64,000 nucleotides of DNA. It comes from Lolium rigidum (lineage: Eukaryota; Streptophyta; Magnoliopsida; Poales; Poaceae). Positions 34,916 through 45,252 of the stretch are shown here, piece after piece; the first letter of the stretch is position 1; every line of letters starts with the position of its first letter. The stretch spans positions 267,598,736-267,662,735 of the forward strand of contig NC_061508.1 of NCBI RefSeq assembly GCF_022539505.1. The letters run 5' to 3'. The position numbers and the translations under genes were made by a program. Under the pieces are notes generated by a model. It ran no database searches. It saw only the letters and a list, made by a program, of their open reading frames with translations, and was not told the DNA's origin.

Positions 34916-36199
34916 GGGCATCTCCAGCGGCGCGACGCATTTCGGACGCTCGCGAGCGTCCGTTTGCGTCGCTCCGCGGACGCCAAAATGACCGCGAGGG
35001 GCGAAATGTCCGTTTGCGTCGGGGGCTACCTCCAGCGGTCCGACGCATTTTGGACATGCAACTATTTTTTTTTTGGTACTTCTTTTCAATTTAGTTGAAT
35101 GAATAAGTTTTAAACGCAAAAAAGATGTACTCATGATGTCATGTTGGTCCAATCGAATAGATTATAGCCTAAACAATTAACCGGATACGTCAATCGACTA
35201 GATTCAAACATATTTAACATACAAAGAAGAAGAAATTTAAAAACATATAAACTAAAACTATTTTTTGGCCTTCTTGTTCGAAGGCCCTGCGTCGTCGTCG
35301 TCGTCGTGGAAACTCCTCCGCCTCTTGCTTGTCACCTCGTCGTCGGAACTGGAGGACGACGCGCCCGTCGAGGACTTGAAACTGGAAGAAATGGCGTCTT
35401 CGTCTTCGTCGTCGTCGTCGGTGAACGGACGACGACTCGCCGCCCGCGCCAGCGCCCTGGACTTCTTCCTTGCCGCCGCCTTGTCGTCCGCCGCCTCCTG
35501 CGCCTCCAATCGGGCGAACTTGCTGTCGGAGTCCTCCTCCTCCTCCTGGCCCTCCTCCTCGTCGTCGGCGTCGGCCGCGCGCGCCGCCTCCGTCCTCCTC
35601 CTGGCCTTCGCTGCCATTGCCGCCTCCGTCCTCCTCGTCCTCAGTCGGTGTTGAGGTAGGGTAGCTGGGCGTGGAGCCCGGATCGCCTGGCGTCGCCGGC
35701 GATTCCCACCAATGCAGGAATCCGGGCGACTTGCCCTCGCTCTCCGAGTCGGACGGCAGCGTGTAGTCGCTCATGACGTGCCGGTGTTGGAGAAGAAGAA
35801 GAAGAAGAAGAGGAAGAAGAAGGAGGCGGTTGAACTTGAATTACCGTAGACGCGGGGGTTATAATATGCGCGGATTAACGGCGGCGCGTAAAACGAAGAG
35901 GCCGGCGGTTGCTCTTCCGCGGCGGTTCGGCGCTCCATTGCTGCGGTTGGTCGCCGCGGTAGCCACACCGGCGCGCGTTGTGAATTCGAGGCCGATCGAA
36001 GTTGTTCCGCTGCCATGAGGGTCCGTGGGGACGCGAGCGGACGCTCCGTGCGACCGCCGAGCGTCCGCGCAGACGCAAACCTGGCGCATATTTGGGCCAG
36101 GTTTGCGTCTCCGCGGACGGCCCGGTCACTTTGCGTCGCCCCGCTGGAACAGGCCCCAGCCGCATTTCCGGTCACGGCGTCGCGCCGCTGGAGATGCCC
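34916..36199. mobile_element. Harbinger-like element 2, probably a nested pair
   Basis: Ends GGGCATCTCCAGCGG and CCGCTGGAGATGCCC, a clean inverted pair. A second pair of similar ends (CTCCAGCGGTCCGACGCA near 35031; GTCGCCCCGCTGGAACAGGCC near 36142-36161) suggests one element inside another. The flanks read TGA and CGA, so the target duplication is not clear. A minus-strand acidic/basic ORF (start 35774, MSDYTLPSDSESEG) continues after a frameshift near 35617 as a coherent frame to 35258 (...SNKKAKK). It resembles nuclear accessory ORFs of such elements, function unknown. Confidence 0.6.
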
Positions 36200-36602
36200 C
36201 GACGTCTACGCTTACAACTCCCTCATGGAGGCCTACATGTCATCCATCCATCAATCAATCATCCATAATTCAACTACAATATGTGCTCCTGATTGCAAGC
36301 TTTCTATCGATGTATTGCAGCTGCGCAGGGTTTCCGCAAGGCGTGTCAGAGATCTTCTCCCTAATGCAGCACATGTATTATAGAATATATCATTTTTTCG
36401 TGAAATTTGACGAACACACATATATTATGGAGATATACATGTAAATTTTTTTGTCAAAATTTTTAACACTTGAAATTATGTTTTTATGGTAGAGAAATCA
36501 TACGAACGGGAGCGTAATTGAATTTCTGCTGATTGTACTACTTCTTAACCTATAGATTTTTATGTTTCTATAGTTCTATACTTAACTATATGTTTTGGAC
36601 AG

Positions 36603-36707
36603 GCCGCTTATCCTGCATATGAATCTTTTGATTACATCCATCAAATGCCTTAATCCGCTCATCAAGTGGCAGCTTATGGTGCCTATCATTCTACATACCC
36701 ACCCCAG
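36603..36707 (+). pseudogene. Exon-like Ala/Tyr/Pro-rich piece
   Basis: 105 bases (35 codons) between a good acceptor (TTTTGGACAG) and donor (CAG-GTACCG). It reads AAYPAYESFDYIHQMP, one stop, then SAHQVAAYGAYHSTYPPQ. Composition resembles low-complexity tails of plant RNA-binding proteins, but I cannot identify it. Probably a second captured exon. Confidence 0.3.
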
Positions 36708-36818
36708 GTACCGAATCTTATGGTGCAGAAACTTCAACGTGGTAGATAGTGCAATTAGGCTTTATGAATAGAACATGCAAATATTTTCCGTATGATTATA
36801 ATGAACGTTAAGGTAAGA

Positions 36819-37102
36819 GAACTAACCTAAGGTTGGGTAGTTGTATCCCTAGCCCACCTGAGTTTAAATCCCTGGTTTGACATCTGTGTGTCTCACAAAG
36901 ACAGAATATTCTTTCAGTGGGAGGCGATGTTCCCGTCGACAGCGAGGCTTCTATGGTGACTTCATCAATTTCAATATCCGATCTGCCGGCTCAGTGTTCC
37001 GGAGGTGATCATAGGGGTAGGGTGTGCGTGTATGTTCATAGGGGTGAGTGTATTTGCATGTATATAAGTGTCTATGTTTGTATTGTGTTTCTTAAAAAAA
37101 AG
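36819..37102 (+). mobile_element. tRNA-derived SINE (Au-like) with long target duplication
   Basis: Flanked by a 17-bp direct repeat TGAAC(G/C)TTAAGGTAAGA (36802-36818; 37103-37119). The head has a tRNA-like region with B-box-like AGTTTAAATCCC. The body has the Au SINE words GTTCCCGTCGACAGCGAGGC, CTGCCGGCTCAGTGTTCCGGAGG and TCATAGGGGTGAGTGTATTTGC, and it ends in an A-run. About 284 bp. Confidence 0.8.
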
Positions 37103-37663
37103 TGAACCTTAAGGTAAGACATAACTTTTTTTTTTTGCAAATAGGTAAGACATAACTGACATCTCTCCTATTAAACTCAGTATACTAGCACCTAGGGTAA
37201 GGCTAATGGTGGCCGCGGGGGATGGCTGCCTTCTCCTTCTGTTTTGCCGCGGCAGGGCCTCATGCCTTCGATCTCCGCAGCACCTAGGCAGCCGCCTCGG
37301 CTTGTCACAGCTTAAGTTGATGCATTATGTTTGTTTGTCTAAAAGAAATAAATTAAAAATGTTAGCTTTCAATAACCATTCACGATGAATATCAAAATTT
37401 AAATATTTCACTAATTTTGAAATAATAGAAAATAAAAAAGGTCAGGTGCCAATGCTCACCCATAACACAGATAAATCGTGCACTAGAAAAATGTTCATGC
37501 CGTCCACCAATTATTCAAGAAAATTCATTAAAATGTTCATTATTTTACAAAAAAGTTCTATTTCCAAAAAAGATTCACCAATTCCAAGAAAAGATTCGTG
37601 CATTTCGAGAAATATACGTGCGTTGTGAATTATATATGTGTATTGAGAAATGAAATTTGATAA

Positions 37664-37693
37664 CCCGTGGCAACGCACGGGCATTTGTACTAG
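37664..37693 (+). other. Helitron 3' terminus, plus strand
   Basis: Perfect 6-bp stem CCCGTG/CACGGG with loop GCAACG, then CATTTGTA and CTAG, next base T. This matches the Helitron terminator and A/T insertion rule. Confidence 0.65.
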
Positions 37694-37699
37694 TCATCT

Positions 37700-39660
37700 C
37701 CTTTAAGGCTGACATTTGTTGGTACTTTGTTTTCCTTCGCAAAAATTAGTTTTGTAAATTTAAAAATAATACAAATTTGGTGAAAAATTTACCGGAATGT
37801 CATATTTAGGGAACTTTAGACTCAATTTTACCCCATTTAACCAGTTTGCCATTATGCTAGAAATTGCTTGCATGTTAGATCAACTAGTTGAATGTTCGTG
37901 CGTTGCCACGGATCCGTAATTTGTTTTGATCCTCTCTTCATACATGTAAACGTCATGCACTTTAACATGGTCATGACTTAACATGTGTTGATTTCTAATT
38001 GTGCAGAGAAAATACATTAGTTTCTTCTAGGAGTGAGAGTGATTAAGATAATCACGGATCAAAACCATTTCCGGATCTGGTGGTACCAAATATGTAAAGT
38101 TATTTTTTTACATTCAGATACAATCTATCTAGTTTCATACTAAGTTCGGTGGGCAAGATGTGGTATTACTAATACATTGTACTAGCATATGATATCTAAT
38201 TTTGCACATTGGATAATCTAATTTCATAAATGATTTTCCTTGTTATTTTTTAATTATGAACCTCAAATATTTGGATGTTTCCTTTTGGTGAGACATTCGG
38301 GGATGCATGCTACAGTAGTGTTTATTTGTGCGCATTGTGTTTGGTTTTTAATGCTTTCTCATTGATTAAGTACTACTGTAGTCTTGAAACATATTAATTC
38401 AATATACTATTTGTTATTAATCTTGTATACTAGCCATGTCGTTTGTTGTGAGATAGGGACGTAAATATTTATAATCCAAACGATTGAATAGTAAGTGAGA
38501 TTGAGGAAAATCAAAGCGGTAATTTAATTCAGCACCCATGACCATGTGCTTCCAAATGAAACAAGTGATGTTCTTGGTAATAAATAATGGTAAATACTAC
38601 CTATCGCAGGCCGATGGGAAACAATTGATCGGACCTATCGGACGCCGTACATCTTGCCTCCATCAAACAGTCCACAATGCAGCTCAAAAAAATAAACAGT
38701 CCACAATGGATTTGATGATCGGACCTTTGATGATTCCCCATTAACTACGCACGCCAGCCTCGTCCAGATCGGCTCCCAAATTGATCCGCCGCCTCTCAGG
38801 TTTGCCGGCCGCCGCGCGACCCTGCTCTCCCACGCCGCCGCACGACCATGTTGCCCCGCCTCGTGCGCTTCAGCTCCCCCAACGGCACTGCGCCGGTGCG
38901 CCCTCCCATCCAGGCCAAATCTTGCGCCTCCATCGGGTCCAGGTCTTGCGCGGACAAGCATTAGGGTCTACGGGCTACCACGCGCGGGGGAATCGTCGAC
39001 GAGGATTACTGACCGCCGGTGGCCGACACAAGAGATGTAGGAGGCGGCTCAGCCCAGCCTTCAAGGCTACACTCCAGTCAAAGCATCGGGCCGTAGGCTG
39101 CTTCGACAGTTCGAGTCAATGTCTCGATCCCTCACTGACTACACGATTAGGAAGAAGGTAATTCCGATTTCCTAAGGCTTAAATGTCTTATATTTTCTGC
39201 GTTTTTGAAGATCAAATCCATGTATTCCTTTATATATGTATTTGTGTCAATGCTTCTGCTTCCACGCTGTTCAAGTTGATTGCTTGACTTTGTTGCTTCT
39301 AAATAACCATGCTTCATATTTAAATTAGTCATGCTAAAAATTTAAGTTACTCATGCTTCTTGTCTGCGTTGAGTTTGTATGACGTCAAGTATGCTTGATG
39401 CTTCCAAGTTTTCATACGTACTCACTAATCAGTCAACTGAAATTATGAAAATTACTTGTGCTTACTCACCGGGTAGAGTATGCATCATCTCTACTATATG
39501 CTTACATACTTTTCGAGCTCTTATGTTTTACCTATGTACAGCTGAGCGTCCCCCGTGGGATTGGAAGCCCGACCGCCGCTTCATCACGCAGCACCGGCAG
39601 ACCGCCGATGAGTGCTTCGCCGCCCAACTGCCACCTCTGTGTTTCGCTGCAGCACCACCA
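37700..39660. other. No gene seen
   Basis: AT-rich sequence, then a GC-rich patch (38770-39080) with overlapping meaningless ORFs, then AT-rich sequence with repeated CATGCTTC words. 37750-37880 is related to 42860-43000 (see direct repeats). Confidence 0.4.
37884..37911 (-). other. Helitron-type 3' terminus, minus strand
   Basis: On the minus strand CCGTGGCAACGCACG, nine bases, then CTAG, next base T. The stem (CGTG/CACG) is shorter than in the copy at 37664. The body would extend to the right; its 5' end was not found. Confidence 0.4.
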
Positions 39661-39669
39661 CCCTTGCCT

Positions 39670-40555
39670 AGTAGCAACTCTAAATACGGCTAGCAGCTTG
39701 CAGCACTGGCGTCTAATCGCCGGCAAAACCGTTGCTGGGTGGCGATAGCACCGCCACCGGTTGCCGGCAACACCACGGCTTGCTTCTTGCAGCACCGGCG
39801 CCCAATCACCGGAAGTAGTGCAGCTGGGCGCCGGTAGCACCGCTGGCTATGGTTGGTAGCAAATCTGCCTACGACCCTGCCATGGTTCGCATTGCCACCT
39901 GATGCTCGTAGCATCGCTACCTGCGACTAGAAGCACCACCCACGTGTTGTGGTAGCACCATGTCTCAAGATGAGCAGCACCACGCCTTGCTGCTTGCAGC
40001 ACCAGTGCCCAATCGCCGACAGCATTTCATTTGGGCGCCGGTAGCACCATTGGCCATGTTTGGTAGCAAATCTGCCTACGGCCGGTATCACCCCTTGCAT
40101 GGTTCGCAGCGCCACCTGATGCTCATAGCATCACCACCTGGGACCGGCAGCACCACCCACGTGTTGTGGTAGCACCATGTCTCAAGACGAGCAGCACCGC
40201 GCCTTACTGCTTGCAACACCGGCGCCCAATCGCCGGCAGCACTGCAGCTGGGCGCTGGTAGCACCGTTTGCCATAGTTGGTAGCAAATCTGCATACGGCC
40301 GGCAGCACCCCCGCCATGGTTCGCAGCACCACCTGATGCTCGTAGCATCTCCACCTGCGACTGGCAGCACCACCCGCGTGTTGTGGTAGCACCATGTCTC
40401 AAGACCAGCAGCACCGTGCCTAAGCGCTGGTAGCATCGACCTACTCGGCCGCCCTTCCCTTGAAGCCCCGTAGCATCATCGTCGTGTTGTGGTAGTACCG
40501 TGCCTCAACTTCATCAGCACCGCTTCTCAGCATTTGTAGCATCGACCTCTTCCAC
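39670..40555. repeat. Degenerate 22-bp array within 217-bp higher-order units
   Basis: Runs of (G/C)(T/C)AGCACC plus about 14 variable bases repeat every 22 bp for nearly 900 bp. On top lies a longer period: blocks start at 39779, 39986 and 40203 (207 and 217 bp, about ten 22-mers each) and match closely from end to end. A diverged partial fourth block follows. Confidence 0.85.
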
Positions 40556-41548
40556 ATCCCCCAGATGAAGAATCGTTTTCCTATGTAAATCATATATATG
40601 TTTGTGCTTAGACCATGAACACACTATGTTCATATGCATGAATATAATGCTTCTAAATATCAATGCTTCCTATCGATATCACTTTCTGCTCATATTTTGC
40701 CGCATTTCAAGTTCTGAACGATGCTTTAATCATTTGGTAATATTGTAATTTAACTGTTGACTCTAGGCTTACTATTCTATTTTTACATACACTTGTCTCA
40801 TGTTTCTTGCATTTTTCGCCACATGTTGCCAGCAAGATATGAGTTTTCTTGAGGTAGCATGAAATTGATGTATTGAAATAGTCATGCTTGTTATGTAGCA
40901 TACTTCTGTTTCAATCCTGAAAAGTTTGCGGCAATAGAGCCATTATTCTGCCATTTTGTAGTTGTATTGTCAAAAGAATTGTATTTAAACAGTGCCTTCG
41001 TTCTTCCTTCATTTCATTCTCATATATATATTACCCAGGATGCATGTCCACAGCTTTCAGATAACATTTTATTTTAATTGCACAACTGGCTTGCCTAACT
41101 AGCTTTTGAAATGAAATAATAATGCATGTAGATTTATTTGTTTCCTGCAGTGTTCGTCTCTATGAAAGGGTACAAGCCACAATGGAGATCCATGTTCACC
41201 GACGTGGTCTATGGAAGCTCGAAGTTTTGAATTTTGAAGCAAGCTGAACCAGTACAAGAAACAAGCGGTTGAAGCATATGCCCTTTTAAAGATACAAATT
41301 TTACACCCCGAAAATATTGTAACTTCGGAGAGTTCATCTATTTGCCGCAACTTGTATGCAGTGTCGTCTTAAAATAAGTTGTGCATCTGATAAAGAATGT
41401 GTATTACTGTAGGAATTGAAAAATATACAAGGTACCTGCAGCATGATCATAGATGTATTAGTAAGAGGATTAAGTGCTTGCATCTTGTTAATATATGCTA
41501 TGCAGAAAAGGTTATGTATCAGTGCGTACTCAGGGAGCATATTTGTTA

Positions 41549-42195
41549 GGGCACCGCTAGGCGTCGGACGCCGAAAACATTCTGTGACTTCCAAAACATT
41601 CTGAATGAAAGATTGGAGCATATAAATGGCTGTGACTTCAGTGACTTAAGGTAGCAAGATTATGTGACATTAGAAAAATATTTTCTTCAAATACGAATTC
41701 GTGGTTGGAAGCAAATGGTTATACGAAATAGTTTATTTTGTTTCCTAAAACTCTGGAATTAGTTTACTTTAAATTATATGTACGGGCAACAGTAGACAAA
41801 GATTTACATCTCAAAAATAAATAAATAGTAGAACAGGATTATGGAAGAAAAAGGTTCACGATCTGCTCGATCCATTGCTTCCTGGCAGGTGAAAGATCAC
41901 TTTTCTCTTGTAATCAGAAATTTGGTGATTACGGAAGCACATACTAAATTTTGATTTGCTGCCTTGGTTAAGGATGCAGATTTCTAGAAGCACGCTGGTG
42001 GACTGGATCTGCATGCTGTACGTGCGATACGAGAGCAGTTAATTCGGGGCCGCTCTTAGCGACGTTAACTACGCAAATAAACGCGGGGTTGGTTTTCTTA
42101 GTTTTCAGATCGCACGGCGTGTGTGCTTCCAATCCAACGACCTCCGACAGGTCCGATCGGAAGCCAATATCGGCGTCCGACGCCTAGTGGTGCCC
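41549..42195. mobile_element. DNA transposon/MITE with 25-bp TIRs
   Basis: Left end GGGCACCGCTAGGCGTCGGACGCCG; the right end is its inverse with one change (GGGCACCACTAGGCGTC... on the minus strand). About 650 bp, AT-rich inside. The flanks (TTA on the left, ATA on the right) do not give a sure duplication. Superfamily undecided. Confidence 0.7.
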
Positions 42196-42299
42196 ATAAA
42201 TAATTCTCAAAAAATAACACATACATGTTTGTGTCCTATGAGTCCATGTAAAATTTAATAATAAAAGTCAAGGTATCTATCATGTGTTGTATGTTTGCT

Positions 42300-42425
42300 T
42301 CAGGATCCCTTATAGTGATTTTTCTATTAAAGTAGCAAGAAACTAAATTTGCATCCTCGAGGACTTGAACATATGTCGTTTGGTTGTACATCCACTTCCC
42401 TAACCAAGTGCGATAGCTTCACTTC
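42300..42425 (-). mobile_element. tRNA-like SINE head, minus strand
   Basis: Minus strand TGGTTAGGGAAGTGG (A-box-like) followed about 35 bases later by GTTCAAGTCCTCGAGG (B-box-like). No tRNA cloverleaf or anticodon arm is evident, so a SINE is more likely than a tRNA gene. The limits are approximate. Confidence 0.4.
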
Positions 42426-42429
42426 TTAG

Positions 42430-43995
42430 AAAAATATTAATGTCTACAATGTAAAATTTATAGTATTAGAATCATCATAAACTATATTTTCATATTATGT
42501 ATCTTTGGTATAATGGTTGTCGATATTTTTTTACTATATTCTTCAACAAACATAGCAAAATTTGACTTGGGCTAAACACAGAACACGAAGTAAATAAAAA
42601 TAGAGGGAGTAGAAGTATGTTTCATCCGCTATGAAAGGTTATAGAAGATAATAAAATATGACCCGTGGTGCATATTTCTAATAATTTACGACCACCTAAG
42701 TATGATAGCTCCTCCAATAGTATTAGAATTGCTACATGTCCATCACCTCTACATTATTTATTTTGTTTCGCAATAGATATAGCGGGTGTTTTACCAATAA
42801 TGTGCTAGGTTACAATCTCCTAACTCCATATATGAAATAAAATTTGGAGAGTAAACTTCATTTTTACCCCGTAGTTGTGTATTTGTGACACATACTACCC
42901 TATTTAATGTTAATCCTACCGAAATGCCATATCTAGTAAGTTTTGAACATGGTTTTACCCCATTCTAGTATTTGACATGTTCTGTTAGAAAAGATCTGCA
43001 TGTTAGATCGACGTAGCGCCACAAAATAGGTAAAGATGGTTGGGCATCATCCGCGATAAAGTCCAACCTTCTCTTCTCCATCTGTTCAGAGAAAAAAAAC
43101 TCGATTATGTAAATAGTGTCACAAATGCATAATTAGAAAGTAAAAGTGAAATTCACTCATGGTAGGAAAATGATGCAAAAACAAGCGATGCTCACCTTCA
43201 TTCTACCAAAGCTAGGAAGAGCAAGACAATGTACAAGTCTATTTTTGATCCCTACTAATCTTCAATAAGACAAAACTCAGGATTGATCCCTACTAAGTTC
43301 ACTCATGGTTTTTTTAAATCTATATTATGCTCTTGTCGAGAGTATACATCCAATAAACATGGTGGATTTATTTATTTATTTTTCAAATGAATATTCATGC
43401 TAATGATAAGTATTGTTCTGTGGGATAGTTACAAGCCAAGGATGAATATTTGGGTGCACTTGCTCAAGTACCATGAAAATTAAGTAGAAGACACTATCCC
43501 CAATTTCGATGACAATATCCAAGGAGCACCAAGAAGTAGATATTAGTTAATACAAAAATAATTAGCCGAGTAAGTATTTTATATTCAAACGATGTCAATT
43601 ATATCGGTTGTCGAAATATAACTCAAACGAGGTGAATGGGTTTTTATAATATATTGTTGCTGTATCGTTTAAAAACACGAATTTTCGCATGTAAAGATTA
43701 CATGTTGTGAGGAAAAAATAATAATGTTACTAAGCACGAGCATTTAACTAGTATGCATAATTATATGGTAAAAAGTAAAATTCACTTGAGGTAGGCGAAT
43801 GATGCAACCAACAAGCATGCTCACCAATATTCTACCAAAGCTAACAAGGTAAAGTGCAACACTCTTTTTGATGCCTACTAATATTTGAAAAAAACAAAAC
43901 TCACGTTGATCCCTACTAATCTTAGTTATCAACTTTCCTTTTCTTCTAGCCTTTGGTTTGTAAAACATGTGGATTGGCAGCTGAGGTTGTAGTAT
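42430..43995. repeat. AT-rich spacer with direct repeats
   Basis: 43129-43310 and 43752-43925 are diverged direct repeats (AAATTCACT, GATGCAA..AACAAGC, CTACCAAAGCTA, TTGATCCCTACTAA). 42860-43000 resembles 37780-37885 (CATAT.TAG..A..TTT, TTTTACCCCAT, GCATGTTAGATC). No gene. Confidence 0.5.
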
Positions 43996-44755
43996 ATTTT
44001 TTTTTTATAAAAACCGCTTTATTACTTAAAAGGTTTAAACATTACATCCCTCCTCTGCGTAGCTAAGATGCGCACAGCCGTTCAAAAATAGTACAAACCA
44101 CACAAATCGTTTACAAAAGAACCCTAGTAAAAGTGTAGGCATCCAATTATGCCATAGGAGCCGCAATCCTCCTATTATGCAGCCACCCATGTTGAGTAAT
44201 AAATTTCTTCGTCGTATTCTCTAATCGTGTAAACACTTTTGTAAAGAGGTCGCGGTCCTCCGAGCGCTGAAGCGACGATCATAAATGGAGCAAATTTTCC
44301 TTTTATCATACACTGGTAGATGACCGACATAAGAGAAGAACTTTTATCATTAAAAACATTTTCATTCCTACATAACCAAAGCGACCATATAATGATAATC
44401 GTTCCTACTCTGATAAGAGTTAAACCTAGAATGCACCTAGTTACCGAAAATATTTGCAATGCTTCGTGGAGGGTATAAGGTAGAACCTATCTGAATGATT
44501 AACCATATAGATCCAGCGAACCCAGTGAACCGACACTGGAAGAAAAGGTAATTTATTATCTCCTCTTCATGACAGAAAACACGTATCATACAATCGTACC
44601 AGTTGCCTTTTGCAAGTTTATCCTTAATAAGAATAACACCACGACGAAGGTACCATGCAAAAAAAATTAGTTTTTAATAGTATCTTCATCTTCCAAATAG
44701 ATTTATTATTAAAATCCGGATGAATGGGTTTGAATAAAACTTTATAGATGAACTG
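43996..44755 (-). mobile_element. 5'-truncated LINE, C-terminal ORF2 remnant
   Basis: Minus strand: LRRGVILIKDKLAKGNW, CHEEEIINYLFFQCRF, YPPRSIANIFGN, then IIIIWSLWLCRNENVFNDK and IYQCM. This is the zinc-knuckle/C-terminal part that follows the reverse transcriptase in grass LINE ORF2. The frame is broken several times. An AATAAAGC signal and a terminal A-run (T-run at 43999-44007 on plus) close the 3' end. 5' truncation near 44755 is typical of LINE insertion. Confidence 0.8.
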
Positions 44756-44893
44756 ATGTGGGCATTACCCTTCGGGTAACCAACATTAGGCTACCTCCCC
44801 CGTCCCAAATAGGGGCCCACGAATATTACTCAATATGGAGGTGAGCCAGCACGTCGGTTCCAAAGGAGGAAGCTTATTCGAAGAGAACTTCTT

Positions 44894-45047
44894 TGTTAGA
44901 GTAGGTAGTCTAGGATTTGTAATCTCTACCTACCATATCTCTAGGAGAGCTATCTTAGCCTCCAAGTCTTGTACCACTATATATACTCGCCCGAGAGGCT
45001 CAATACAACATCCATCATATTCCGCATATCCCCTCTATCCTTCTACA
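44894..45047 (+). mobile_element. Short Copia-type 5' LTR
   Basis: TGTTAGAGTAGGTAGTC ... CCTTCTACA, 154 bp, followed at once by a tRNA-Met-type primer site. It contains a TATATATA core (about 44979). Short LTR length suggests a small or TRIM-like element. Confidence 0.65.
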
Positions 45048-45060
45048 TGGTATCAGCCGC
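45048..45060 (+). other. Primer-binding site
   Basis: TGGTATCAGCCGC abutting the LTR. The first nine bases match the usual TGGTATCAG site for initiator tRNA-Met. Confidence 0.6.
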
Positions 45061-45252
45061 AAGTTCCTGACCCAGCCGCCGCACAGCTTCCGCTCCCCGC
45101 TGCCCCCGGGGAGGTCTCTCCATGACCTACTCCGGGGGCCGCGCAACCCGTATGAGGGTTCGTCCGCCGATCCGTTGATCCGCTGCCCTCGAGTCTTTTT
45201 TTTTTCCAATCCGTAGATTGGTTTTCTTTTTGCGTCACCGGTCGCTCGACCG

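Larger units (their letters stand above)
32870..36375 (+). pseudogene. PPR protein gene fragment (At2g35130-like)
   Basis: Pieces of a pentatricopeptide-repeat gene in the right order: LDDILNIAIQLRLIPQW (to 32944), CEWI...SSSRPDIICYNLLIEAY (33036-33280), YNTYLNGLLKARCTDKAVEVYHRMKR and CTLMINGYG (33381-33585), VNAFTREGLCEKAEERFEKMQ (34796-34915), DVYAYNSLMEAY (36200-36240), FPQGVSEIFSLMQHM (36321-36375). GT-AG type introns remain, so it was copied or left as DNA, not from mRNA. Premature stops (after AYDRKR, after LDKA and in EDT-stop) and small indels kill it. Two Harbinger-like elements interrupt the coding sequence. The rest of the PPR gene is missing. The order and wording resemble Arabidopsis At2g35130 and its grass relatives. 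Confidence 0.8.
31253..37693 (+). mobile_element. Probable Helitron carrying captured gene pieces
   Basis: The right end has the Helitron 3' layout: hairpin CCCGTG-GCAACG-CACGGG (37664-37681), about 8 bases, then CTAG (37690-37693) followed by T. The left end proposed at 31253 is TCTCTACTATATAATG preceded by A, an AT-rich TC start of the grass Helitron type. It is one of several TCTCTA repeats at 31217-31265, so the exact start is open. Inside are an intron-containing PPR fragment, another exon-like piece (36603-36707) and unplaced GC-rich sequence. No Rep/helicase was seen, so it would be non-autonomous. The 3' end is better supported than the 5' end. Confidence 0.4.

Noticed and set aside
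35214..35774. Cellular gene coding for an acidic nuclear protein
   Set aside because: It sits between Harbinger-type ends that interrupt a PPR fragment, and its frame is broken; better read as element cargo.
42337..42420. Functional tRNA gene, minus strand
   Set aside because: A- and B-box-like words exist, but no anticodon stem, acceptor stem or terminator could be drawn; SINE head is more likely.
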